NCBI GenBank assembly: GCA_963763475.1
Contig: CAVXOR010000002.1
Location: forward strand, 1-64,000
From: AC-32 sp963763475
GTDB taxonomy: Bacteria > Actinomycetota > Thermoleophilia > Gaiellales > Gaiellaceae
DNA: 64,000 nucleotides
Direction: 5' to 3'
The notes under the pieces are model-generated. The model was not told where the DNA came from. It saw nothing but the letters and a program-made list of their open reading frames with translations, and ran no database searches. Positions 27,203 through 34,603 of this stretch are shown one piece after another. Position numbers and translations under genes: made by a program. Every line of letters begins with the position of its first letter. The stretch's first letter is position 1.

Positions 27203-28452
27203 GGCGGCTGCCGGCAACCACGGTCTATTACGGCCTGAGCTTCGGCCTGCACCTGCCCACCTGGGTCGTGATGTCCGTGTACCTCGTCAGCGAGCTGCAC
27301 CTCTCGCCGCTCCAGCTCGTGCTGATGGGGACGGCCATGGAGGGCGCGGTCTTCCTGTTCGAGATCCCGACCGGTGTCGTCGCCGACACCTACAGCCGCC
27401 GGCTCTCGCTCGTGATCGGCTACCTCGGCACGGGGGTCGCCTGGGTTGCGGTCGGGCTCGTCTCGGCGCCGTGGCTGATCATCGCGCTCTGGGCCGCCTG
27501 GGGCCTGGCGTACACCTTCACGAGCGGCGCCGAGGAGGCCTGGATCACGGACGAGGTGGGAGTGGAGAACGTCGCAACCGTCTTCCTGCGCGGTGCGCGC
27601 TACGGCCAGGCCGGCGCCATCGTCGGGCTGCTGCTCCAGGTTGCGGTCGGCGTCGTCTCGCTGCGGGCCGGCGTGATCCTCGGCGGAGTGTTCACGATCG
27701 CCTGCGGGCTGGCGGCGATCGCGTTCATGCCGGAGACCGGCTTCCGGCGCCGGCCGCGACACGAGCGCGGCTCCGCGCTCTCAGAGCTCCGCACGACCGC
27801 GACGGCCGGCGTGCGCTACGCCTGGGCCGCGCCCGTGATCGTGCTCCTGATCGGCGCCGAGCTCTTCATGGGCGCCTCGGCGGAGGCATTCGACCGCTTG
27901 AAGGAGGCGCACTTCCTGCGCGACGTCGGGCTACCCGCGATCGGCCACCTCGACCCGGTCGTCTGGTTCGGGAGCTTCTGGCTCGCCGGGATGATCCTCA
28001 ACGTCGCCGCGATCGGCAGCCTGATCAAGCGCGTCGAGCGTGGCGGTCGCCAGACGGTCGCGCAGTTCATCTTCGCGTTCGTGCTGATGGAGCTGGTCGC
28101 GATGCTCGTGTTCGCCCTGACCGGCTCCGTGTGGCTCGCAATCGCGGGCCTGCTGGGCGTCTTCTTCGCTCGCAACATGGCAGGGCCACTCTGGGACACG
28201 TGGCTCAACCAGCAGATCACCGACTCGAGCGTGCGGGCGACCGTGCTCTCGCTGACCGGCCAGGCGAACGCGGTCGGGCAGGCCGGCGGCGGCCCGGTGC
28301 TGGGCTGGATCGGCAACGTCCGCGGCATTCGCGCCGCGCTCACCGTGGGCGCCCTCGCGATCGCGCCGGCGCTCGGGCTGTTCGGCCGCGCGATCGTCCA
28401 CCATGGCCGCGAGCCGGAGCTCGAGGAGCTCCCCGCCGCTGTTGTAGACTGA
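27199..28452 (+). CDS. MFS transporter
   Basis: About 417 residues, twelve predicted membrane segments, beginning RRLPATTVYYGLSFGLHLPT. The A-motif-like loop is VVADTYSRRLSLVIGYLG between helices 2 and 3. No ATG or GTG lies before the first helix; the frame could start at CTG 27199, overlapping the GNAT stop, or at a start further upstream in the GNAT gene, so the start is uncertain. An internal GTG/ATG at 27267-27270 would lose half of helix 1. Probable drug or metabolite exporter; last gene of the ABC-GNAT-MFS unit. Confidence 0.82.
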   Translation: MRRLPATTVYYGLSFGLHLPTWVVMSVYLVSELHLSPLQLVLMGTAMEGAVFLFEIPTGVVADTYSRRLSLVIGYLGTGVAWVAVGLVSAPWLIIALWAAWGLAYTFTSGAEEAWITDEVGVENVATVFLRGARYGQAGAIVGLLLQVAVGVVSLRAGVILGGVFTIACGLAAIAFMPETGFRRRPRHERGSALSELRTTATAGVRYAWAAPVIVLLIGAELFMGASAEAFDRLKEAHFLRDVGLPAIGHLDPVVWFGSFWLAGMILNVAAIGSLIKRVERGGRQTVAQFIFAFVLMELVAMLVFALTGSVWLAIAGLLGVFFARNMAGPLWDTWLNQQITDSSVRATVLSLTGQANAVGQAGGGPVLGWIGNVRGIRAALTVGALAIAPALGLFGRAIVHHGREPELEELPAAVVD

Positions 28453-28525
28453 CCGCGTTCGCGAGGCGAGGTGGCCTCGGGCGCGGTTCGCGTCCGGGGC
28501 TTTCGTATTTCAGAGAGGAGTGAGC

Positions 28526-29890
28526 GTGGCGCAGGTCGAGAGCAAGCCGAGGGCGACGAGCGATCCGGAGGCGCGGAAGCGCGTCCTCCGCCGGATCGAG
28601 GACGAGGGGATCGAGTTCCTGCTGCTCTGGTTCACCGACATCGAGGGGCACCTGAAGAGCTTCGCGGTGACGCCCAGCGAGATCGAAGCTGCCCTCGACG
28701 ACGGGATGGGCTTCGACGGCTCGTCGATCACCGGTTTCAACGCGATCGAAGAGTCGGACATGGTCGCGATCCCCGACCCGGAGACGTTCACGCCGATGCC
28801 GTGGAAGGAGGGCGAGACCAGGGTCGCGCGGATGATCTGCGACGTCGTCACGCCCGACGGCCAGCCTTACGAGGGCGACCCGCGCTACGTCCTGCGTCGC
28901 GCGCTCGAGCGGATGACCGAGGCCGGGTTCGACACCTTCAACGTCGGCCCGGAGCTCGAGTACTTCCTCTTCGAGGACGACAAGGGCACCGAGACGCTGG
29001 ACGAGGGCGGCTACTTCGCGATGACCACGATGGACGCCGCCAGCGAGCTGCGCCAGGAGACCGTCCGCGCCCTCGAGACGGTCGGGATCCCGATCGAGTA
29101 CGTCCACCACGAGGTCGGCCCCTCGCAGCACGAGATCGACATGCGCTACGCGCCGGCGCTGGCGATGGCCGACCACACCGTCACCTACCGGCTGATCGTG
29201 AAGGAGGTCGCCAAGAAGGCCGGCTTCCACGCGACGTTCATGCCGAAGCCGATCTTCGGCGAGAACGGCTCGGGCATGCACACGCACATGTCGCTCTTCA
29301 GCGACGGGCGCAACGCCTTCTTCGACGGCGACGACCAGTGGCACCTGTCAGAGGCGGGCAAGGCGTTCATCGCCGGCCAGCTGCGTCACGCGCGCGAGAT
29401 CTCGGCGGTCTTCGCGCAGTGGGTCAACTCGTACAAGCGGCTCGTGCCGGGCTACGAGGCGCCGGTGTACGTGGCCTGGTCGCAGCGCAACCGCTCGGCG
29501 CTGATCCGGATCCCGCTCTACAAGCCGGGCTCGGAGCAGGCGACCCGTGCGGAGATCCGCTGCCCCGACCCGGCCTGCAACCCTTACCTGACCTTCGCGG
29601 CCTTGCTGCACGCCGGTCTCGAGGGGATCGAGCGGGGCTACGAGCTGCCCGAGCCGATGGAGACGAACCTCTACCACCTGACTCCCGAGCAGCGGCGCGA
29701 GCGCGGGATCGTCTCACTGCCCGAGACCCTCGGCGAGGCGATCGACGAGCTCGCTGCCTCGGAGCTGGCGCGCAAGGCGCTCGGCCCGCACATCTTCGAC
29801 CGCTACGTCGAGCTGAAGCGCAAGGAGTGGGACGACTACCGCGTCCAGCTCACGGATTGGGAGATGGAGCGCTACCTCTCGGTGCTGTAG
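28526..29890 (+). CDS. glnA: Glutamine synthetase, type I
   Basis: Makes glutamine from glutamate, ammonia and ATP in the cytoplasm. GTG 28526 has GAGAGGAG five bases upstream; an in-frame GTG at 28520 overlaps that site and is less likely. The N-terminal beta-grasp region has GMGFDGSSITGF; the catalytic domain has GPELEYFLFE (metal ligands), GENGSGMHTHMS (ammonia/glutamate site) and SQRNRSALIRIP. About 454 residues, the short GSI-alpha-like length. The C-terminal TNLYHLTPEQRRE keeps a Tyr at the place of the adenylylation site of GSI-beta, so modification by GlnE cannot be excluded. A monocistronic gene with a hairpin downstream. Confidence 0.9.
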   Translation: MAQVESKPRATSDPEARKRVLRRIEDEGIEFLLLWFTDIEGHLKSFAVTPSEIEAALDDGMGFDGSSITGFNAIEESDMVAIPDPETFTPMPWKEGETRVARMICDVVTPDGQPYEGDPRYVLRRALERMTEAGFDTFNVGPELEYFLFEDDKGTETLDEGGYFAMTTMDAASELRQETVRALETVGIPIEYVHHEVGPSQHEIDMRYAPALAMADHTVTYRLIVKEVAKKAGFHATFMPKPIFGENGSGMHTHMSLFSDGRNAFFDGDDQWHLSEAGKAFIAGQLRHAREISAVFAQWVNSYKRLVPGYEAPVYVAWSQRNRSALIRIPLYKPGSEQATRAEIRCPDPACNPYLTFAALLHAGLEGIERGYELPEPMETNLYHLTPEQRRERGIVSLPETLGEAIDELAASELARKALGPHIFDRYVELKRKEWDDYRVQLTDWEMERYLSVL

Positions 29891-29901
29891 GAAGGCTCGG
29901 C

Positions 29902-29921
29902 GAATAGCGACTGCGCTATTC
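29902..29921 (+). terminator. Hairpin after glnA
   Basis: GAATAGCG-ACTG-CGCTATTC, an 8-bp perfect stem with a 4-base loop, 12 bases after the glnA stop. No T-tract follows, so it is probably a weak or factor-assisted terminator. Confidence 0.5.
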
Positions 29922-30036
29922 CATCAGGCCCTCCCACCATGAGAGAATCGGCTTCGATCTCGCCAGGCTCTGCGGCCGGCGAGATCCAACTGACGGCCGA
30001 CTGCGAGCTGCTGGTCAACCGCAGCTCGCGGTCGTT

Positions 30037-30468
30037 CTAGGGCTTGCCCGACATCGCGACCCACGCGACGCCGAGCGCGACCACGTAGATCGCCATCAGG
30101 ACGGGCACGGCCAGCATTACGCGCTGGCGCCGGACCGCCAGCAGGATCCCGACGATGAGCAGCAGGATCACACCTGCGTCGGAGATCAGGAAGCCGATGC
30201 CGACCCAGCCTGGCTCGTCCCCGTTCGGGAACCGCTTGCTGTCGATCCATTGGCCGCCCGCGCGCATCAGGATGTAGGCAGGGACGATGCCGAGCATGAA
30301 CGTGCGTTGGGCGACGCGAGCGAGCAGCTGAGTGTGCTGGGCATGTGTGCGCGTTGCGAATCCGGCGATCGCCACGGTGGCGACCGTCCCGAACAGCACC
30401 GTCGCGCCGAGGACGTGCAGGAAAAGCGGCAGGTTCCAGCTGTCGGGGCGGATCAGGGCCAGCATCAT
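30037..30468 (-). CDS. Small integral membrane protein
   Basis: About 143 residues with four hydrophobic segments (LFLHVLGATVLFGTVATVAI, RTFMLGIVPAYILMR, GFLISDAGVILLLIVGILLA and LMAIYVVALGVAWVAM). ATG at 30468 overlaps the stop of the upstream gene (ATGATGC: start and stop share bases), so the two are coupled. Resembles its neighbour in fold type (short helical bundle starting near a His-containing first helix, LFLHVLGA), which suggests tandem duplication. Function unknown; DUF2269-type proteins are the nearest description. Confidence 0.65.
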   Translation of the reverse strand: MMLALIRPDSWNLPLFLHVLGATVLFGTVATVAIAGFATRTHAQHTQLLARVAQRTFMLGIVPAYILMRAGGQWIDSKRFPNGDEPGWVGIGFLISDAGVILLLIVGILLAVRRQRVMLAVPVLMAIYVVALGVAWVAMSGKP

Positions 30469-30938
30469 GCGCCCGGCTTCCAGATCATCAGGGCGAGTAC
30501 GGCGATCAGCACGAGGCCGCTGCCGTAGCTGAGCGCGAGCGAGATCGGGTCGCGGACGCGGGCCCGCAGCTCCGGGCTCGGTGCGTCGCCGGAGGCGGCG
30601 AGCTCGCGCGCGAGCTTGGCCGTGGCGTCGTCGCGCTTGCCGCCGGCCCCGCCCAGCGCGTTGGCCAGGATCAGCAGCAGGATCGCTGCGATCACCCAGC
30701 CGTCGCCGAACCCGTAACCGGCCTCGTGCACCAGCCAGAGCCCGAACACGAAGGCCAGCAGCGTGCCCGCCATGATCGCCACGACGGCGATCCGGATCAG
30801 GCCGAACAGGAGCACGATCTCGCTCGGCCGCTCCCGTCCGAGCGCGGACAGGTTCAGCGCCGCCGCGATCGCGCCGCCGCCGAGCAGCAAGAACGCGCCC
30901 GTGACGTGGAACACCAGCAGCCACTGGTAGGTGTTCAT
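30465..30938 (-). CDS. DUF2269-like integral membrane protein
   Basis: 157 residues, four membrane segments: WLLVFHVTGAFLLLGGGAIA (first, with a conserved FH), FGLIRIAVVAIMAGTLLAFV, WVIAAILLLILANALGG and the last ending VLALMIWKPGA. ATG at 30938 is chosen over a TTG three codons upstream. No ribosome site precedes it; instead TAGGCT lies 8 bases before the ATG on the minus strand, as in a leaderless gene. Divergent from the sensor kinase, 44 bases apart. Confidence 0.65.
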   Translation of the reverse strand: MNTYQWLLVFHVTGAFLLLGGGAIAAALNLSALGRERPSEIVLLFGLIRIAVVAIMAGTLLAFVFGLWLVHEAGYGFGDGWVIAAILLLILANALGGAGGKRDDATAKLARELAASGDAPSPELRARVRDPISLALSYGSGLVLIAVLALMIWKPGA

Positions 30939-30946
30939 GGCGCGCA

Positions 30947-30976
30947 AGCCTACGGGGCGGGGCGGCTACCTACAAT
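30947..30976. promoter_or_regulatory. Divergent leaderless -10 elements
   Basis: TACAAT at 30971-30976 lies 6 bases before the kinase GTG (30983) on the plus strand; TAGGCT (plus-strand 30947-30952) lies 8 bases before the minus-strand ATG (30938). Such spacing fits transcription starting at or next to the start codon. Confidence 0.55.
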
Positions 30977-30982
30977 CGCCGC

Positions 30983-32389
30983 GTGGACGAGACCGCGCGG
31001 CACCTGCGCCTGCTGACCCAGACGATCGCCGCCGTCAACTCGACGCTCGACCTGGAAGAGGTTCTCTCGCTCGTCGCGCGTGAGGTTGCCGACGCGCTCG
31101 GTGCGGATGCCTGCTTCGTCTACCTCTACGACGAGCAGGCGGACGAGCTGGTCCTGCGTGCGACCTTCGGCACACGGGTCGAGGAGATGACCGGCCGCCC
31201 GCGGATGCGGCCCGGCGAGGGGATCACCGGGACCGCGGCCGCTTCCCGCGCGCCCGTGATGATCGCGTCGCAGGCGCACCTCGACGAGCGCTTCAAGGCG
31301 TTTCCGAACCTGCCCGAGGACGAATACGAGTCGATCCTCGCCGTCCCGATCCTCGCGCGGGAGCGTCTGGAAGGCGCGCTGAACCTCCGCACGCGTGAGG
31401 CGCGCGAGTTCTCCGGCGCCGAGATCGAGCTGCTCGTCGCGATCGCCTCACAGGTGGCGCAGACGATCGAGCACGCGAAGCTCTACGCGCAGGCGCAGAG
31501 GCGGGTGGTCGAGCTCGAAGCGCTGTCACGCATCTCGGAAGCGGTCTCGGAGTCGCTCTACCTCGAGGAGTCGCTGGAGGGAATCGTCGCCGCGACGGTC
31601 GACGCGCTGGGGGCGACCGGAGCCGCGCTCGTGCTGGAGGACGGCGAGGTCGTCTGGCCCGACGGCCGGGCCGGCGCCCACGCGGTGCGGGTGCCGCTGC
31701 GGTGGAAGGGACGGCAGGTCGGCGAGCTGGTCTGTGACCGCGACCGGCCGTTCAGCGCCGACGACCGCGCGCTGCTCGCCTCGATCGCCAGCCACGCGGC
31801 AGTGGCGCTCGAGCACGGGCGTGCGGTGATGCGCGGCGTGCTGGCTCAGGAGATCCACCACCGCGTGAAGAACAACCTCCAGACGGTGGCCTCGCTGCTG
31901 CGCCTGCAGGCGCGGGCGGACGACGTGGATGCGCGCAAGGCGCTCGACGACTCGGTCAACCGGATCCTCGCGATCGCCGCGGTGCACGAGGTGCTGACCG
32001 AGCGGCGTGACGAAGACGTCGCGCTCGACGAGTTGCTCGACCGGTTGCGGGCGATGCTCGTCCAGGGCCTCGGCGCCTCGAAGGCGGTCGAGGCGACGCT
32101 GGAACCGGTCGAGTTGGCCGGCAACCGTGCGACGGCGCTCGCCCTCGTCTTCTCGGAGCTGCTGCAGAACGCGCTCGAGCACGGCGGCGACTCGGTGCGG
32201 GTCGAGCTCTCGCGACGCGACGGCGACGTGCTGCTGGCGATCGCGGACGACGGCGCCGGTGTGGACGGCGAGCCGGTCTCCGGGACTGGACTCTCGATCG
32301 TGCGAGCCCTCGTCCGCGACGAGCTCGGCGGAACGCTGGCGCTCGAGTCGGACGGCGGGTTGCGCGCCGAGGTCGTCTTCCCCGCCTGA
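30983..32389 (+). CDS. Cytoplasmic sensor histidine kinase, GAF-GAF-HisKA_2-HATPase (PdtaS-like)
   Basis: 468 residues without membrane segments. Residues about 15-150 form a GAF domain (RLLTQTIAAVNSTLDLEEVL to LLVAIASQVAQTIEHAK), about 170-280 a second, shorter GAF. The HisKA_2 box is QEIHHRVKNNLQTVASLLRL, with His293 as phosphorylation site. The HATPase domain has ELLQNALEHGG (N box), ADDGAGVDG (G1) and GTGLSIVRALV (G2). HisKA_2 kinases pair with ANTAR regulators, as in mycobacterial PdtaS/PdtaR; such a regulator lies at 33203. GTG start with TACAAT 6 bases upstream and no ribosome site: likely leaderless. PdtaS of mycobacteria has GAF-PAS, so the second domain differs. Confidence 0.88.
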   Translation: MDETARHLRLLTQTIAAVNSTLDLEEVLSLVAREVADALGADACFVYLYDEQADELVLRATFGTRVEEMTGRPRMRPGEGITGTAAASRAPVMIASQAHLDERFKAFPNLPEDEYESILAVPILARERLEGALNLRTREAREFSGAEIELLVAIASQVAQTIEHAKLYAQAQRRVVELEALSRISEAVSESLYLEESLEGIVAATVDALGATGAALVLEDGEVVWPDGRAGAHAVRVPLRWKGRQVGELVCDRDRPFSADDRALLASIASHAAVALEHGRAVMRGVLAQEIHHRVKNNLQTVASLLRLQARADDVDARKALDDSVNRILAIAAVHEVLTERRDEDVALDELLDRLRAMLVQGLGASKAVEATLEPVELAGNRATALALVFSELLQNALEHGGDSVRVELSRRDGDVLLAIADDGAGVDGEPVSGTGLSIVRALVRDELGGTLALESDGGLRAEVVFPA

Positions 32390-32490
32390 GCCTGACCGGG
32401 AAGAAGCGTCACCCGTCCGGCACTGCCACGTCACAGACACGTGACGCTTTCAGCGGTACGCTCGCAGCGGGCGGCGGGTGGAGCTCTCAT

Positions 32491-32508
32491 CCCCACCCGA
32501 GGGTGGGG
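32491..32508. terminator. Hairpin between convergent kinase and methyltransferase genes
   Basis: CCCCACCC-GA-GGGTGGGG, a symmetric GC-rich stem, between two convergent stops (32389 and 32537). Another 6-bp dyad (CGTCAC/GTGACG) lies at about 32429-32446. It could act on both strands; no T-tracts. Confidence 0.5.
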
Positions 32509-32536
32509 CGCGCGCGTGAACAAGTAAGTGGCGGCG

Positions 32537-33178
32537 CTAGCGGCGCTCGAAGACCGCGACGCGCCAGATGCGGGTCGAGCGCTCGTCGAGCACGGTCGTG
32601 AATCCGGCCGCCTCGGCGATCGCCACGACCTCTGCCGGCGGGTGGACGTAGGTCCGGATCCCACCTCGCAGCCGGAACCACACGTTCGCTGCAGCCAGTC
32701 CGAGCCGCATCCACCACGTGTCCCGGGGGAAGCTGAGGGCCAGCAGCCGCCGCGCGTGCCGGGCAGCGGCGCCGACGAGCAGCTCGGGGTCGGGGTAGCA
32801 GCAGACGACCCGGTGCATGACGACCATGTCGGCCGACTCGATCGCAGCCTCCTCCTCGGCGAAGTCGCCGTGACGGCGCTCGATTCGCGCTTCGGCCCCG
32901 GCCTCCGCCGCGAGGGCCTGCGCCTCCTCGTCGTAGCCGTTCGACAGCTCGACCACCACCGCTCGCTCCGCTCCGCGGGCCAGGAGCTCGAGATCGACGC
33001 CGCCCACGCCGCCGCCGACTTCGAGCACGCTCGCCCCGTCGACGCCGCGCCGGGTGAGCTCGTCGACCAGCCGCTGCGCGGTCTCGTCGAGCCCGTGCGC
33101 CCGGTATCGCTTCGCATCGCGGCGTGCCTGCCTCGCGCCGAAGAACCGGTCGTAGGTAGGGCCGCAACAGGCGCTCAC
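32537..33178 (-). CDS. Class I SAM-dependent methyltransferase
   Basis: 213 residues. GTG at 33178 begins with VSACCGPTYDRFFGARQARR. The SAM-binding motif I is VLEVGGGVGGVDLELL, motif II region RRHGDFAEEEAAIESADMVV, then HRVVCCYPDPELLVGAAARH, typical of small-molecule methyltransferases. Two cysteines (SACC) sit at the very N-terminus. Substrate unknown. Its start is only 24 bases from the divergent response regulator and the two -10 hexamers overlap, so their expression may be linked. Confidence 0.85.
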   Translation of the reverse strand: MSACCGPTYDRFFGARQARRDAKRYRAHGLDETAQRLVDELTRRGVDGASVLEVGGGVGGVDLELLARGAERAVVVELSNGYDEEAQALAAEAGAEARIERRHGDFAEEEAAIESADMVVMHRVVCCYPDPELLVGAAARHARRLLALSFPRDTWWMRLGLAAANVWFRLRGGIRTYVHPPAEVVAIAEAAGFTTVLDERSTRIWRVAVFERR

Positions 33179-33185
33179 GGCGAGG

Positions 33186-33195
33186 AGTCTACGAT
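33186..33195. promoter_or_regulatory. Overlapping divergent -10 elements (methyltransferase / response regulator)
   Basis: TACGAT at 33190-33195 is 7 bases before the regulator ATG (33203); TAGACT on the minus strand (33191-33186) is 7 bases before the methyltransferase GTG (33178). The hexamers share two bases, so only one polymerase could occupy the site at a time. Confidence 0.6.
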
Positions 33196-33202
33196 CCGCG
33201 CG

Positions 33203-33775
33203 ATGAGGATCCTGGTCGCCGAAGACGAGACGATCATCCGGCTCGATCTGCGCGAGCTGCTCGAGCGGGCCGGCTTCGACGTCTGCGCCGAGGCGAAGGA
33301 CGGCGAAGAGGCGGTCGAGCTCGCGCGCCGCGAGCAGCCCGACCTCGCAGTCCTCGACGTGAAGATGCCGCGCCTGGACGGGATCGAGGCGGCGCGCCGA
33401 ATCCTCGAGGAGCGCCCGATTCCGATCGTCATGCTCACGGCGTACGGCCAGGAGGAGCTCGTATCGCGCGCGATCGAGGCGGGCGTGTTCGGCTACCTGG
33501 TCAAGCCATTCCGCGAGCAGGACCTGCTCCCCGCGATCCACACGGCCCGCGCGCGGCACGAAGAGCTGGCTGCCCTGCGCGAGCAGGCCGACTCGCTCGC
33601 CGAGGCGCTCGCGTCGCGCAAGTCGATCGAGCGGGCGAAAGGCCTGCTGATGGAGCGCGAAGGACTGACCGAGCAGGAGGCGTTCGCGCGGCTGCGCAAG
33701 GCGAGCCAGGTCTCGGGCCGACCGATGAAGGTGGTGGCCGAGGCGGTCGTCGCCACCTTCGAACGAGGGGAGTGA
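33203..33775 (+). CDS. pdtaR: ANTAR-domain response regulator (PdtaR-like)
   Basis: 190 residues: receiver domain (MRILVAEDETIIRLDLRELL, phospho-acceptor Asp52 in AVLDVKMPRLDG, switch Thr in VMLTAYGQ, Lys in YLVKPF) followed by a coiled linker and an ANTAR RNA-binding domain (SRKSIERAKGLLMEREGLTE, QEAFARLRKASQVSGRPMKV). ANTAR proteins bind paired hexaloop RNA hairpins to prevent transcription termination; PdtaR works with the HisKA_2 kinase PdtaS. The kinase at 30983 is the likely partner although a methyltransferase gene lies between. ATG 33203, leaderless-type promoter. Gene name by architecture, not by proven orthology. Confidence 0.88.
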   Translation: MRILVAEDETIIRLDLRELLERAGFDVCAEAKDGEEAVELARREQPDLAVLDVKMPRLDGIEAARRILEERPIPIVMLTAYGQEELVSRAIEAGVFGYLVKPFREQDLLPAIHTARARHEELAALREQADSLAEALASRKSIERAKGLLMEREGLTEQEAFARLRKASQVSGRPMKVVAEAVVATFERGE

Positions 33776-33796
33776 GGCGGTCGGCACAATGCCGAT

Positions 33797-34603
33797 GTGG
33801 ATCTCTTCTCGTCACCTCGCCGCCGTCGCCGCCTGGTCCGCATCGCTTTCCTGGCGGGCGTCGCCGCGCCGCTGATCTTCCTCGGCGTCCACTTCTCCGA
33901 CCCCGGGAATCCTGGCAACGCGAACGGCCCGCTCGTGAACGAGCCCGGAAACGCCGAGCCGAAGCCGGCGCGGTTCACGAAGGAGGATCAGCAGAAGGTG
34001 AGCAAGGTGCTGAGCGAGTTCGTCCTGACCGCGGTCGACCGCCAGGACGTCGGGCGCTCCTGGGAGATCTCGGCGCCGAGCCTGCGCGAGGGCTTCACCC
34101 GCAAGCAGTGGACGCGAGGCGACCTGCCCGTCGTGCCGTACCCGGCGGCGAACCGCGGCCTCGGCCGCTGGAGCTTCGTCGAGTATTCGTACAAGGGCAC
34201 GGTCGGCCTCGAGGTCTTTCTCTTCCCGAAGCCGGGCTCGGGCTGGTCGGCGATGACGGCCGACGTCGAGCTCGTCAAGGGGCACGACGGCAACTGGCGC
34301 GTCGATTACTGGATGCCGAAGAAGTTCCACGGCCCGCCCGCGCTCTCGGTGGCGGCGAAGGCGAAGGCGAAGAAGCAGGCCGCGCGCGCCGAGGCGGCCG
34401 CCAAGCGCTCGAAGCAGAAGGCCCGCAAGACCGCGGCTCCACCTGCCCCGGAGCCCGTGACGCAGACGCCGAAGCCCAGCGCCTTCTGGTGGGCAGTGCC
34501 GATCGCGCTGCTGGCCTTCATGCTGCTCGCGCCGATCGCGATCGGGGTGACGATCTGGTACCGCAACCGCCGCGCAGCGCGCCAGTGGGCTGCCCGAACC
34601 TAG
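33797..34603 (+). CDS. Membrane protein of unknown function with two membrane segments
   Basis: 268 residues. Basic N-terminus and first segment RIAFLAGVAAPLIFLGVHF; an extracytoplasmic domain of about 130 residues with FTKEDQQKVSKVLSEFVLTA and GNWRVDYWMPKKFHGPPA; a Lys/Ala-rich helical linker (AAKAKAKKQAARAEAAAKRS); a second segment VPIALLAFMLLAPIAIGVTI; a short basic tail. The middle domain may be an NTF2-like fold (the phrase DGNWRVDYW is typical of such). GTG 33797. Its stop shares CTAG 34600-34603 with the convergent ABC-F gene. Confidence 0.65.
   Translation: MDLFSSPRRRRRLVRIAFLAGVAAPLIFLGVHFSDPGNPGNANGPLVNEPGNAEPKPARFTKEDQQKVSKVLSEFVLTAVDRQDVGRSWEISAPSLREGFTRKQWTRGDLPVVPYPAANRGLGRWSFVEYSYKGTVGLEVFLFPKPGSGWSAMTADVELVKGHDGNWRVDYWMPKKFHGPPALSVAAKAKAKKQAARAEAAAKRSKQKARKTAAPPAPEPVTQTPKPSAFWWAVPIALLAFMLLAPIAIGVTIWYRNRRAARQWAART

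Noticed and set aside
28520..28525. GTG 28520 as the glnA start
   Set aside because: It overlaps the GAGAGGAG ribosome site; GTG 28526 has correct spacing.
29891..30036. Possible tRNA or small RNA in the gap after glnA
   Set aside because: No T-loop GGTTCGA-type sequence or cloverleaf; only a short hairpin.
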